From Corythucha ciliata (lineage: Eukaryota > Arthropoda > Insecta > Hemiptera > Tingidae), in contig CM075939.1 in the NCBI GenBank assembly GCA_038030265.1, positions 54,045,253 to 54,109,252 of the forward strand: 64,000 nt of DNA, read 5' to 3'. How positions within the stretch are numbered: the stretch's first letter is position 1; each line of letters starts with the position of its first letter. The position numbers and the translations under genes are program-made. Positions 10,911-22,870 of this stretch are shown piece after piece. A model generated the notes under the pieces. The model did not search any database. It was not told where the DNA came from and saw only the letters and a program-made list of their open reading frames with translations.

Positions 10911-11300
10911 GGTTTGATAATTGTAGGTAATATCTGGGCTAACATTTGTAAAACTGGTTGAATAACTGACAGCAATGTGTCAATTCTAGATATGAGCTCA
11001 TCTAACTTATTGGTTGATTGTGGTGAACGATCAGAAAGCGTTTGGGAAAAAGTTCTGGTATGAGCTTCAACACGCTTCGGAATCAATGGGGGGAACGTTA
11101 TGGCATTGAGTTGAGGGTGGGGTGATACGGGATTGACTTGTGGCTGGGATGGTATGGGTTTAATAGCCATATCTGGAATACGATTATTGTTGTTAAATTT
11201 TTGAAGTCTGGTGGCAACAGGACATCCTCGATAATTAGCCGTATGCGAGCCTTTACAGTTGACACAGTTACTTAAAACCCCCGATTTTTCATCTTTAGGC
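10907..11300 (-). pseudogene. Jockey LINE ORF1, C-terminal fragment with CCHC knuckle
   Basis: Open on the minus strand from about 11300 to the TGA at 10907; the 5' part is missing. At 11224-11267 it encodes a zinc knuckle reading CVNCKGSH...GC, spacing CX2CX3HX6C, as in Jockey gag-like proteins that bind the element RNA. The rest is proline- and serine-rich with a hydrophobic C-terminus (LLSVIQPVLQMLAQILP). The Met near 11170 is internal and is not the true start. Confidence 0.78.
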
Positions 11301-11685
11301 TATTCAGGGGCCCCATCCGGACGGGGGCCCGGGGCGGTCCGCTAGAGGTTCCACAGATAAATATTCCGTATAAAATGTTAAAGAACGTTAAATTTAAGGA
11401 CATTTAACGCTTACAAATGTGCAATCGAATCAAAGGGTTTAAAAATTCACTAAAATTATTCTTCGCATCGAATGGCGGGAACGGGCTATTATGGGAAGGA
11501 TAAAAGATAAGAGGTATTCGATGTGTTCAAAATGGAAATTTTGGGGCCAAGGACATGAATTTTCTGTGAGACTGGTTGAAAGAAGACAAACCCCGTCCCG
11601 TCCCGTGCGGGAAATTTAGGTTTTGTCCCGCGTCCCGTTCCGCAAACTATTTTCAAGTCCCGTCCCGCGACCGCGCGCACCCCTA
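11301..11685 (-). repeat. Degenerate repeat ends: GGGGCCC-rich junction and GTCCCG-rich hAT-like terminus
   Basis: Next to the LINE truncation lies GGGGGCCCGGGGCGG (about 11325-11339), a GC word also seen at 31105 and 44567. The right side (11590-11685) is made of CCCGTCCCG words and on the minus strand starts TAGGGGTGCGCGCGG, resembling a hAT-type terminus. No matching opposite end was found. Confidence 0.4.
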
Positions 11686-11895
11686 TTCGAAGGGCCTCCT
11701 TAGAACGTAGTCCACCCCATTAACCCTTCCTAGGTAAGATCGATATTCAACGATTAAAGGAAGGAAATTATGAGGTTGATAATTTTTCTTGTTTGGACGC
11801 GGTGGGGTTCGTCTTTCGTATACGAGCAATATTGAAGGAGCGTCATCGTTGCGCCAGAGCTGAAGGAATTGGGAACTACCGCTACCGTTTGACAT
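11683..11895 (-). pseudogene. Small frame with weak piggyBac-transposase-like wording
   Basis: Seventy-one codons on the minus strand. The segment LQLWRNDDAPSILLVYE followed 20-odd residues later by LPLIVEYRSYLGRVNGVDYV resembles, loosely, the 'W.D...V.l.S' and 'P..v..Yn..MGGVD' blocks of piggyBac transposases. The match is by eye and imperfect (an extra RVN within the last block). If right, it is a short dead fragment; otherwise it is a chance frame. Confidence 0.2.
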
Positions 11896-14388
11896 CGTTA
11901 TGGTGGCAAGGAATGAGGTATATGTAGTGGTGTCTGTTACACGTGATGACTATGATACGGCTATTATATGGCTCAATCGCTTTGCCACTGAATGACTAAG
12001 CATAATTCACCTGGGATTCTAGTTTATTTCATAGACGATTCAGTCGAGAACTAGCCGGTTCAAAACTTGGTTTGTTGTTTGGTGTAGGGAATTACTATGA
12101 TGACTTTCCTTTTTTATTATTACAGCGGGGATGATTTTGAAGGAACTAGTTTACCATTGCTCAACACAAACGTGTGTCGCAAGGTTTCAAACTTGAGGCT
12201 TCCTCTCAAAAAAGTCCAGAAGCCAATCGGGATGTCGTTAAATGCATTCAAAACTTTCATTTGAGTGGGCCAAACGACGGTGGGGTCATAATCGTTAAAA
12301 TCCCAAGGGCGTCGTTGTTTTTTTTTTCTTGTTCGTCGAGTTATCAAAGCATATAATACAAAAATCACGGTTATTTCACCGTCATGCTAAATTTTCATAC
12401 AAGCAGCGTTCGTTTCTGGGTTAAAATACCCGAAAAAAGTCCTCCACTCAATCAAAGCAATCCCGTTGAAATTGCAGTGAAAAAATGTTTAGTAAATAAT
12501 GAATCCGGTCATTAAAACAATTTCATTTTCTTTGAAAGCTTTTGAAGCCCCTCTCCGCACTCCCAGTCAAAGTAACGTCTCACCATTTATTCCTCTAACA
12601 CTTAGTAATTTCTTAAAACGTCTGAATTACAAAAGCGCGGCTTTTAACTTTTACAAAACATTAGGTCGGGAGAGACGCGAGGAGAAGGATGTTAGTCCTG
12701 GAATCAGCCCATTAATTTTAATGGTCCTAATATTTAGATTAATATCTACGCACATTAATCAGAACGCAAATGTGAAAAAGTCACAGAATTACGATAGATG
12801 AGGTCGGGGGACTCAACAAAACAGAAACCTAGTTCGTTTTTTATAAATAAGAAAAGAAAAAAAAAGACGCGGAAGACGCCTTAATAGCCATCCCACCGAC
12901 GACTAACAGTCGCGCAGCAGCCGTTTGTAACGAATTCTCAGACTGGCTGCCCCCAACAACAAACCCCCCTTCATCCCGCCCACCAAGAATGAGCTTGTAA
13001 TTGTCGACTGTCGCCAAGTTTTCATTTCATCTACATCGAAAACACGTGGCAGTCCTTGAATACATAAAGGCGAACATTTATTGATTCGTCGTGACGGGTG
13101 GTGTCGGTACAGTATAGGGGTCCCTGGAAAAGGGAGATTTCGTAATATCATTTATTTATGACAGATGTGGAGCTTTTAATTAGAAAGAAGTTGATGACTT
13201 TTCCCTGATATACAGATCCGAAGAAGAGAGAGAAATAGTTGTCTCTGGTCAGTTTTCTATTCTCACGTTCTTGAAACTAGTTGAAGCAAATAAACGAGGA
13301 TACTTGGAATCTTGTCTTACCAGATTGGCTTTTCCAAGCTCATGTTATACCATTTTGCATTGAACAAATCCCCTCTCCATCCGGTTTTTTATTTATATTT
13401 TATTTATGCATGAAACACCCACACCCCACCCCACCCATAAACCAAAAGAGACACCACCAACCGCGATTCATTTAACAAAAGAACGTTGGAGGCAACTAAT
13501 CAGATTTATCCCATCTACAGGAAGACTCCCTTTCTCGAACGTCGACAACGACGACCACAGAGGACTCGGTCGTTCATCTTCTTCCTCACCCCCGTACCAC
13601 TATAATAGCCACAACCTGAACTTCATTTGCGTGCTTTACCTGAACGAGCAGGCTAGCAGTCTGACACATTTGCAAGATCAGGTATCGAAGGATTGAGGAT
13701 TTCTGAAAAAGATAAAAATTGCCCAGACTATACAGAACTCTCATTAAAAATTCTTTCGAACATTCTTCAGCGATTTTTTTTTTTACCCACGGTTCGGGAG
13801 GATCAAACCGAAAGATCATCCTGTCCGCATAGAGAAAGAGATGGAAGGAACTCCGAGGAAAAGAAAAGAAGAAGAAAAAAAAGACGAAGAAGAAGTGCCT
13901 TGCGAGGATGATGGGAAGTGAGGCGAAAGGCCTTGAGAAGGTCGCTCAAGGACGTTCACCGGACTCTTTTCTCTCTCACACTCCCGAGGGAGCACTTTTT
14001 TTTTTTTTTTTACTACCATACCCACCACTCCACTCCCTACTCCGCACCACAAGTCAATCCTTTCGTTATTTTCAACGTATGTACTGCGATAGAATTTCTA
14101 CGTCTGCCACGTGAGACTCGGGTTCAAGTTGCATGGAATTGTTGTGTGGATGCCAATGAGCTGAACACGTTTAAAATGTTGTTTCGCTATGGCGGGGTTG
14201 GTGGGAAGGGGGATAGAGTTGAAACTTCTGCCCGATTCAGGGGTGTATGGGACTGTATGTGTCAGTGGCATCGAGGAAGAGAATTCATTGACCACTTAAC
14301 ACCTAATTTTCATGAGCCGATAAAATGGATGTTGTTTCCCTAAAACGATATTTATAGAGCCTCTTAAATGTACAAATAGGCAAATACC
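11896..14388. other. No recognised gene or element
   Basis: Unique-looking AT-rich sequence with T-runs (13770s, 13997-14013) and a purine-rich stretch of GAAGAA words at 13850-13900. Several short frames exist, none with a domain I recognise. No array units and no clear TIR pairs are visible. Confidence 0.55.
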
Positions 14389-17300
14389 CAGGGCTGGGCA
14401 GTATTGAATTACGTAATTCAATTACAATTAGTAATTGGTAATTTGTAATTGATAACAACACGCCATTGTAATTGGTAATTTGTAATTAAAAGCACTTTTT
14501 CGAAGTAATTTGTAATTAACAATTACCAATTACATTTCCATCTTCAGAGTCAATAATACTTTGAAAACTCAGCCGGTACTATTTCGCGCCTTACTTGGAG
14601 CTTTTGGAGGAGTTTTTGCGTGAAATTCTCTGAAAAATAAGAGTTTCAAAGCAATTATGACACAAGCGATATCCTCGAGCTAAGGGTTGCCAATTTAAAA
14701 TTTGAGAAAAACGGTACAAACGTTTCAAGCCCCAAACCAGTGGCGTAGGTAGGAATTTGTCCTGAGCGGTGGGGGGGGGGTTCAGATTGAAATCTCGTAA
14801 GGGTGAGAGGAGGGGGGTAATTTCACATTTTAGTCATCATTCCAACCAGCCAGCACACTCTCTGGACATCTTGCTGGCCTCATCATAGCCTCAATCTCTC
14901 AGTTAAGGGCGATTTTTGGGCTCTACCCACAAATTAGCGATTTTCTCAATTTTGGCCGAGTGTATCGTTCTTCTCAATTTCAGCCGCAGATTAGCAGTTT
15001 TGGCCCTCCTCCTCCAATAGCCATGAATTTGCGAATTGTCTCAACTTTAGCAGCAAAGTAACGTTTTTATCCCGTGAGCGATGTTTCTTAATTATCCACG
15101 AGTTTTGGCGGTTTCCTCAATTTTTAGCAGCATATTACCGATTTTTAAATTTTTTTACCAGGGGATTAGCACTTTTCTCAGTTTCAGCTGGAAACTAACG
15201 TTTTTCTTAAGTGTTTTCCTCAATATTAGCCGCAAAAAAGAGGGGCTTTTCACGAATTAGGATTTTTTTGGTTCACCATACGCAATGCATGAGCGATTTT
15301 TCTGTTTACTCGCGAATTAGCGGTTTCTTCACCTATTGCCACAAATTGGCGTTTTTTTCAATTTTAGCCTGAAAAGTTGCCTTCAGAATCCGCAAATTGG
15401 CGTGTATTCAGTTTTTGGTGCAAATAAGAATTTTTCTCAATTTCAACCGCGAATCAGCGCTTTTTCTTAAATTGTAGCGGCGGCGCGTCGTAGCGTTTCA
15501 AACCTGTGAATTAGCGATTTCCTCAATTTCAGTCACAAATTGGCGTCTGGCGCAATATTCAGCTGTAAATTGGCGATTTTTTCCATTTTTAGCCGCAAAT
15601 TAGCAATTTTCTCAATTTTTAGGCTTAAAATTAACCTTTTTCTTATTTTGACCAGGCTGATTATTTCATTTTTTAAATATTACCCGCAAACCACCGCATT
15701 AACAAAACTATATAACTTTTATAGGTATAGATTATTGCTTCTTTTCACTTCTAGCCGTGAATTAGCGTATTTTTTAACATTATACTATAGCCATGCATGA
15801 ATTTGCCATTTTTCTGAATTTTAGCCACAAAAATGCCTTCAGAAGGTGCAAATTTAAATTACAATTTTTTTTTTTTTTTTTTCAAACAAAAACATTTACA
15901 TCTATCCATCCATTACTGTCAAAAAATCATCATTTTTAAATTATAAATTTCACGACACTTAATTCGAGAATTAATGATGTTTCTCAATTTTAGCTGCGAA
16001 TTTTCGCTTTTTCTACATTTTAGCAGCGTGGTAGCGTCTCCAATCCGTGCATTACCTACCGAGTTTTGTCAATTTTTGCCAAGAATTGGCGTTTGACTCA
16101 ATTTAAGCTGCAAATTATCAATTTTTCCCATTATTCACTGAGAATTAGCACTTTTCGCCAATTTGAACTGAAAATTAACGTTTTTCTTAATTTTAGCTGC
16201 GCTAATTGGTGATTTTTTCAATTTTTGCCGCGAATTAGTGATTTCATTCATTTTTGTATCCGCGAATTAACGTTTTTCCATAACTTCATACCTGCAAATT
16301 GCAAATTAGCGATTTTTCCCAATTTCAGCTGTGAAATAGCGTTTTGTGCTAATTTTGCGGCTATTCAGCATCCTATTCCCTTTTTCATACGCAAATGGGC
16401 GATTTCACGTCATTTCAGTTGTTTTTTTTTTCATTTTTGTCCAATTTTAACCTTTTATTTGTCAATATTGTCTAATTTGCGTCTTTTATTTGTTAATATT
16501 ATAGCGTGTTTTCTCAATTTTAACCGCGGGGTTTACCCAAATACAACACTTTTGCGTTGATGTCCACAATTTATTCGTGAGCGGCCTTCATGTACCGCGA
16601 ATCAGCAACTTTTTTCTTAATTTTAGTCTGGAAGTTGCATCGCGAGACCACGAATCAGCGCTTTTTAGCAGCTATAGCCACGAATATTACCGATTTGATA
16701 GATGGTCCGAGGTGAACCCCCTCTCCCCTGTACCTGGGTACACTACTGCGTTGGGTCTGAAGTCCAAGGATAAAGCTGGACGTACTCGGACCTTTTCGGG
16801 CTGCTTCAAGTCCAGAAAATCTGCTAAATCTAACTTCAACGTGAAACGCTCACGGAGATTTTATGGGGCTCCTTGGTATGGTCTAGTGCTCCTTCGTTCG
16901 TATACTTGTGGCCCTGGGGGGGGGGGATCTATCCCTTATAGCCCCCCGTACCTACACCCCTGCCCCAAACACAAAAAGCTCGTGCCACAAGAAACTCCAA
17001 TCCAAATAGCTCTAATTACAAAATTCTCAAAGCACAAAAATATTGAACCACATAAAGCTGCCATTGCAAAGCTCTCTGAGAGTTAGGTATCGCATGCACA
17101 ATTTCAAATAAATACGTAAAGAATCCGGGACATGTTGCGTCCCAGGACGTCCTTGGCTGAGACGCCGGACAATATTAGCCAAATTAGCAAAACTATGACT
17201 ATCCGGGATTTTCCGTGACAGTTCGCAGGCCGGGATATGGGGCAAAATTAGCCAAATTAGCAAATTTGACCCCGGACATTTCGCAACCCTACTCATGCGA

Positions 17301-17546
17301 TGCGCTGTTCCTGCTTCCTATCTCAAAGATCTGTTCTGACGTTCGATTGTTGGCTGGACGCTCTAAAAAAATGACAGTGAACAAGAGCAAGACGCTTGCG
17401 TGTTCCACAAATCCAGCTCTTGGTTAATTGGTAATAGAAAAAGTAATTCAATTACAGTAATTGTAATTTGTAATTATTCGTGGAAGTGAAAAGTAATTTG
17501 TAATTTGTAATTAATTACCCAAAAAACTGTAATTTGCCCACCCCTG
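14389..17546 (-). mobile_element. hAT-like non-autonomous element, copy 2 (3158 bp, inverted relative to copy 1)
   Basis: Plus-strand left end CAGGGCTGGGCAGTATTG (14389) equals the right end of copy 1; the right end at 17546 is the complement of CAGGGGTGGGCAAATTACAG, the left end of copy 1. The AATTAC word arrays are at 14400-14540 and 17425-17530. Shared interior blocks occur in the expected reversed order (17200-17420, 16740-16870, 15320-15930, 14520-14630). The middle (14890-16700) is largely array A in plus orientation. Flanks CAAATACC and CATACCCC match at only 5 of 8 positions, so the target duplication is not secure. No transposase is visible. Confidence 0.85.
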
Positions 17547-18659
17547 CATACCCCACGAACCGAATATCTAGGTAACAAGCCGATTATACATAATAGCTCG
17601 ATGCTAAATCGACCGCTTGCTGAGTGCCTTATTTGGAGTATCTTTCGCTCAATGGCCGGTTGTTGGACCCCAAAATCAAACGAAGGGACAAACAGTAAGT
17701 TTAATAAGCGGAATAGCAGGCTACGGAAATTGAAGTTTTCCAGGTGCTGATAACTTCAGCTTTTCTGGTGGGAAAATGTTGAGTTGAAGGAGAATGTTTT
17801 TTTTTTTTAACCCAAAAGTGCTGCAAAATGTTCTCGCTACGGTCGTCAAAATCCATTCTCGCACACATCCTTTCACACAGTCCCACTCACCCCTCGTTCA
17901 GGATGTAGTGCCGGTATAGATCTTTTTACACAACAAATGAACCCAATCTAATGCCCCCTTCTCTGGAAACCGCGGTTCCGGTCTTTAGCCCGGACCGAAG
18001 ACCTCCACGAATTCAGCACGTTTCGTGCAGAAATAGCGTGCCTGTAATTCCTCAAGTTTGGAATACTGTAACCTACACACATAGCATCAAGCATCAAAGC
18101 GCGAATCGGAGACATTTTAACAGGGGGGGGGGGGTATAAAACCCTCTCTTAGAAAATGCCCCTCCCCTCTTATTCACCTCCCCATACGAGTTTTCAGTGA
18201 TTTGAAAAGCCCTATACTATAGCATACTAGGGTTAATCCCATTTTTACGCCTATTCGTGGATCGGATGTAAGCTTCTTACCCTCTAAAGTGTACCATTTT
18301 GACCTTGCATAGCCCACAAAGTGTGTGCATATAGAGCCAAGGGCGGATCTGGGACCTCTCTCCAGAGGGAGGTAATCGAAAACCTTCCCCCTACCAATAT
18401 ACACCCCCAACACCTTCCCACCCCACTCTTCTCCTATGTTTAAAGGGATTTGACCAGCTCCAGGGGTGGGGGTTTGTAAATAAAATGCGTTCTTACTGAT
18501 AACAGCAGGAACTTTAACATGTTTCTATATTTATTCTCAATTAGCATTCGACAGCTACTTGAATGCATTTCAGACGAACATGACTCCGAAATTGTTAATT
18601 TCCCACGAGTAATACAATTATTCATTCGGGATTATTAACGTCCTCTCAACGAAGGTTTG
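17547..18659. other. No recognised gene or element
   Basis: Unique sequence with a G-run at 18123-18133 and short open frames lacking known domains. An ATG at 17652 is followed by GTAAGT at 17695, but this is too little for an exon call. Confidence 0.5.
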
Positions 18660-18952
18660 GCACTCCCAGAACCCATTTTTGAGGAGATGTCACCGGATTG
18701 ACACTCAAAAAGCAAATTTTCGCATTCAAAATCCAATTTCACCGGGTTGACTCGTTCAAAAAAAACCATAAACGTGGGTTTGAGACCGTCGGAAAAGCGA
18801 TTCCGCGGTTGAGGCCTCCTTCAAAGTCAAAATTTCATGCGATTTGGCACGTACGTAACACAATTTTACGGTTTATTGCCAATTGGAGAAATTAATGAAT
18901 CGTCTAGCTCCTCAAATCCACCAGCAATTCCACCGGTTTGACTCTTTCAAGA
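18660..18952 (+). repeat. Array B, left of the RNase H-bearing LINE
   Basis: Degenerate direct repeat with units of about 31-35 bp. The approximate unit is AAAAGCCAATTTCGCGGG followed by TTTGGCTCTTTCAA. Visible units include GGATTGACACTCAAAAAG, GGGTTGACTCGTTCAAAA and CCGGTTTGACTCTTTCAAG. The array continues at 22860 after the LINE. Confidence 0.8.
18942..18952. repeat. 11-bp target-site duplication, left (LINE at 18953)
   Basis: CTCTTTCAAGA, identical to 22860-22870. It is part of an array B unit. Confidence 0.9.
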
Positions 18953-21900
18953 TGGGGGGCAATTGTTGGTCGACCTCCGAGCAAAGTTTTTCGAACTTCA
19001 CTCCCGCTCAGGTGCCCCCCGGCTAGTGCTAACAGACCAACACCGTCGCCGAAAGAAACCAGCCCATCACAAAGACAAGCGACAAAAGCACGAGACAATG
19101 ACAATACCGTCTCGTTTAAATGGCCTTTTTCAAGGCCCGGGCAACGCGCTGCTCAGAACACTGTTCTGGAACGCAGGCGGCCTTACACAGGACAAGTTCT
19201 CCGAATTGAAGAACGAAATTTATGCTCAAGATATTGACGTACTGGGGATAGTGGAAGCTGGAGCTGCGGCAGATAACCTGGACCAATACCAACTTCCAGG
19301 GTACCAAATGTACTCCCTAAAACGGAGCCGACAATGTGCGTCTGGCATAATAGTGGCGACAAAGGCTTCCATTGTTACTAGTTTCAGCACCTGCAAGGAG
19401 ATGACGACCACGGACAAATTGGAAGCAGTGCGGATTGAGGTCTGGAGGAACAGAAATCGAAGACGTATTTTTGTGATATACAACCCGCCTCGCAACAAAC
19501 CAAACCTCGGCTGGTTGGAAACAGAATGGGATCCCAAATCCATATTGTATGGAGACTTGAATGCGCCGTCAACTGTCTGGGGATATAGCAGCTCGGATCC
19601 GGTGGGACGAATCTGGGAAGAATTCATCGGCTCGAGCCCAGCTGGATTCGTGGACAATGAAGACATGGCACCCACTTTCCTGTCTTATTCGGGCTCTTTG
19701 TCGCACCCGGACGTCATTCTGGCCCATTCCTCCCAAATGTCATGGATCAAACACTCTCTCGGCCACGCCCCTGGAAATATGGGTCACAAGCTAATGCTGG
19801 TAGCAATCAGCACCCCCATCAGAGAAACCCCTGCTGAGAAGAAGTCATACTGGAACCTGAAGAAAGCCAGGTGGACGGACTACAAGAAGCTCACCGACGA
19901 TTCGTTAACGTTGGACCTGGTGACAGACAATGTGGACTCGTCGTGTAAAGCGGTAACAGCAGCAATCATGAAAGCAGCAGGTAAATGTATCCCTAGGGGC
20001 AGAGTGAAGAAGTATAGTCCATTCTGGAATAGCGCTCTGCAAAGATTGAAAGAGGAGAGGGATCAGGCCAGAGAGAATGCCGAGCGAAATCCGGGTTCAG
20101 TGGGTGACAGGATTGCTCTGAAACAGAGGTCGGCCAGGTTGGAATTTGAGATTTTTCCAGGCGAAGCGGAAGGCATGCAGCTCCTTCCTTGGTAGCCTAG
20201 ACTACCGCAAAGACGGTCTCAAAGCCCATAAATACGTCTCGAAACTGAACAACGAAGGGAATGAGAGAAATCACCCATTGGTCGACGGTGATAGGGTCAT
20301 AACCGACGAGACTGACATAGCCAAGCATTTTTGCCGCCATTATTGTAAAGTCAGCAACTTCAAGCCTGCTCGCCGACATGCACTACCCAATGTAATCCTG
20401 CCGAACACGGTATTAGAAGAAGGAGACGACGAGCTACTTAACCAGGAGTTCTCCACGGATGAGCTGATGGTTGCTTTGGGTAATAGCAAAAAGAAGAAAA
20501 GCCCAGGTCCAGATGGTCTGCTCCCGGAGTTCCTTGCACAACTCGGCGACAAAGCTAAAGAAACCCTGCTTTGCCTGATCAATTTGGTTTGGAGAAAAGG
20601 ACTGCCCAGCATGTGGAGAAAATCAAAGGTTATCCCTATCCTGAAAAAAGATAAGAGCCCAGACCGACCCGAAAGTTATCGGCCTATTGCCCTTTCAAGT
20701 ATGTTGTGCAACCTAGCTGAAAGGATGGCCCTGCATCGTCTGCAGATCTTCTTGAATAAGCACAAGACCCTGTCTAACGCTCAAGCTGGATTTAGGGCAA
20801 ATAGAAGCACCATGGAACATGTTATTCGCTTGGCGGAAGAGGTTAAGAATGGTGTCCAGCGAAAGCAGAGCACGCTGGCTGTTTTCGTCGACTTCAGCAC
20901 TGCTTTTGATGTTGTGTGGAGGAGGAGGCTGCTGGAAAAGCTTATTGACAAGGGGATACATGGTAGAATGTACGGCTTCATAAGGTCCTTCTCGCCCAAC
21001 GTTACCTTCGGGTAAGGTACCGTGATGCCACATCCCCGTTCAAACAAACGAAGCAAGGTCTACCGCAGGGGTCCGTCCTCAGTCCGACTCTTTTCAACTT
21101 GATGATTGACGACGTGGTGCTCGAACTTCAAAAAATACCGGGCCTCAACTGTCTTCTGTACGCCGACGACCTTGTGGTCTGGGCGACAAGCAGTTCTATC
21201 CCGTCACTAGAAGAATGCCTTAACAAGGCAATGAAAGCCCTCCGGGCCTGGGCCAACAGTAATGAACTTCGAGTAAACCCCAGTAAAACTAATTTCCAGC
21301 TGTTTACGCTCTCTACCAAGCCCCCTCCCGTCTCCCTGAGGTACGGCCAAGAACCCATTGAGAAGACAAATGAAGCCACCTATCTGGGAGTCACGTTCGA
21401 CAACAAGTTGAACTGGATAAGGAGTGTGGAGCGGCTTCAGGCCAAGGGAGCGAAACGTACCCAGCTACTGAAGCGTCTCACGGGAACAAAGTGGGGCGCT
21501 CATCAGGATCTGCTAGCTCTCACGTACAAAACGTATGTTCGTCCAGTGATGGAGTACGGGGGGGAGGTGATGATAACAGCCTCAGCAACAACCCTAGAAA
21601 AGCTGGACAAAACGCAAAATGTTGCCCTGAGGCTAGTTACAGGAGGATCCCAGTCCACCCCCCATTGCAGCGATGGAACTGCAGACTGGAATTGAGCCCC
21701 TTAGCGTCCGAAGAGAAATCGGAGCAGTAGCCATGAAGGAGAGGCTCCACAGACTTGAAGATCCATACTGGCAGAGGGAGGAAGTGGTGTCCCAGAGACT
21801 CTGTACACAGCAAAACTTCTCCTCAGTTGTGGAAACCATAGAGCGAAGACATGACATCACCCCCGGTCCTCGGGAGACATTCCATATTGAGGGTGAGCTG

Positions 21901-22859
21901 ACTTCGTGGCGCAGGGCAGAGTGCAGACTTGACCTGACCAGGGATGTGAAAAAGGGACAGTCATCCATCTCTGAGCTGAGAATGACGGCTCTGGAGACCC
22001 TAAATGAAAGGTACCCTAACCCCCTATGGCTGCGAGTATATACAGATGGTTCCGCTAAAGATGCCACGAGGAACGCTGGTGCAGGCGTGTTTTCCTCCGC
22101 CTTCCAGATCAAAGCACCAGTTGGAATTGTTGCCACAAATTTCGACGGGGAGGTCAAGGCAATCCAGTTGGCGCTGGAGGAGTGTCTGAAACTGGAGCAA
22201 ACCCCTGATATAGTAATCCTGGTCGATTCCCAAGCAGCCATCACAGCCGTTACATGATCTGGACAATCCGGTGACTCCTCGACTGTCCGGGAGTGTAGGA
22301 GATTGGCGGATGTACGCTTAAAAAAGGTAGCCGTTTGACAATCCAGTGGGTGCCCTCTCATTGTGGCCTGTTTGGAAACGAGATGGCCGATCGGTTGTCA
22401 AAGGAAGGCTCGAGATGACCCAACCAACCATCCCAGTAACGCAGTATGCCGCAAGAAGAGATGCTCAAAGAAAGATTCTGGGGACCCTGGCTACTGAGCA
22501 TGCTGAGCGCGCTGGAGGGAAGAAATGGGAATCCCTAGCAAGAAGTGGCGGTCAAATACCAGCGGATCTTCCCAGGAAAGTTGGAGTTGCCTGCTTTCGC
22601 ACATTGACCGGCCATGATTTTCTCCAGAAACATCTGCACAGGACAGGCGTGAAATCATTACCAGATTGTGAATTGTGCGGGACCGGTGAAATGGACGGTG
22701 AACACCTCGAGACCTGCAGAGCTCTACAGGATGTGAGATCCACACTGACCGAGGATGACGACCGCTTCCACCGGACTGCAAAACTTTACTGGGCTGCTAG
22801 AAGTCGGATGGCCGAAGTTGCCCCACCGACACGGCGTAGTTAAAAAAAAAAAAAAAAAA
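18953..22859 (+). mobile_element. Non-LTR retrotransposon with endonuclease, RT and RNase H (I-group-like)
   Basis: Bounded by an 11-bp target duplication and ending in 18 A residues (22842-22859) that begin within the stop codon. About 145 bp precede the likely ORF2 ATG. That leader has a frame closing at a TAG near 19023 which could be the tail of ORF1, so the copy may be 5'-truncated inside ORF1; no CCHC ORF1 is present. It inserted into array B: joining the flanks restores an ordinary repeat unit. The intact tail and duplication contrast with several coding breaks, so it is moderately old. Confidence 0.9.
19098..22843 (+). pseudogene. LINE polyprotein: AP endonuclease, reverse transcriptase, RNase H, Cys-His tail (frameshifted)
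   Basis: Start chosen at the ATG 19098 (MTIPSRLNG), just before the endonuclease; the same frame is open from 18963. Endonuclease motifs: LFWNAGG, LGIVEAG, YGDLNAPS, HPDVIL and GHKLML. RT motifs: KKKKSPGPDGL, VFVDFSTAFDVVW, QGLPQGSVLSPTLF and YADDLVVW (21159-21170). RNase H: VYTDGSAKD (Asp), GEVKAIQLALEE (Glu), VDSQAAIT (Asp) and WVPSHCGLFGNEMAD. The C-terminus holds CELCGTGEMDGEHLETC, a Cys-Cys-His-Cys motif usual after RNase H in such LINEs. Breaks: frameshifts near 20155, 21005, 21655, 22330 and 22413, and a TGA at 22255. The RNase H argues for the I/LOA side of LINE diversity and against Jockey. Confidence 0.88.
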
Positions 22860-22870
22860 CTCTTTCAAGA
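22860..22870. repeat. 11-bp target-site duplication, right
   Basis: CTCTTTCAAGA directly after the poly(A) tail, matching 18942-18952. Confidence 0.9.

Larger units (their letters stand above)
7280..11300 (-). mobile_element. 5'-truncated Jockey-clade LINE
   Basis: On the minus strand: the end of ORF1 (nucleic-acid-binding, CCHC knuckle), ORF2 (endonuclease plus RT), a 3' UTR, an AATAAA signal and a short A tail at 7280-7287. ORF1 and ORF2 overlap as ATGA (ORF2 ATG at 10910-10908, ORF1 TGA at 10909-10907), an arrangement suggesting coupled termination and restart. The 5' side stops within ORF1 at about 11300, where coding similarity ends. The copy is dead: a 0.69-kb insertion in the endonuclease, one stop codon and one frameshift. 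No target duplication was identified. Confidence 0.88.

Noticed and set aside
13406..14343. Host exons from overlapping frames at 13.4-14.3 kb
   Set aside because: Frames run through homopolymer and GAAGAA tracts, overlap on both strands and show no domain or splice pattern I could support.
14381..17554. Perfect 8-bp target duplication of the second hAT-like copy
   Set aside because: CAAATACC and CATACCCC agree at only five positions; not reported as a duplication.
17652..17700. First coding exon (ATGGCCGGTTGTTGG then GTAAGT donor)
   Set aside because: Only 43 nt of coding sequence with no partner exon, promoter or recognisable domain; start-plus-donor pairs of this quality arise by chance in 64 kb.
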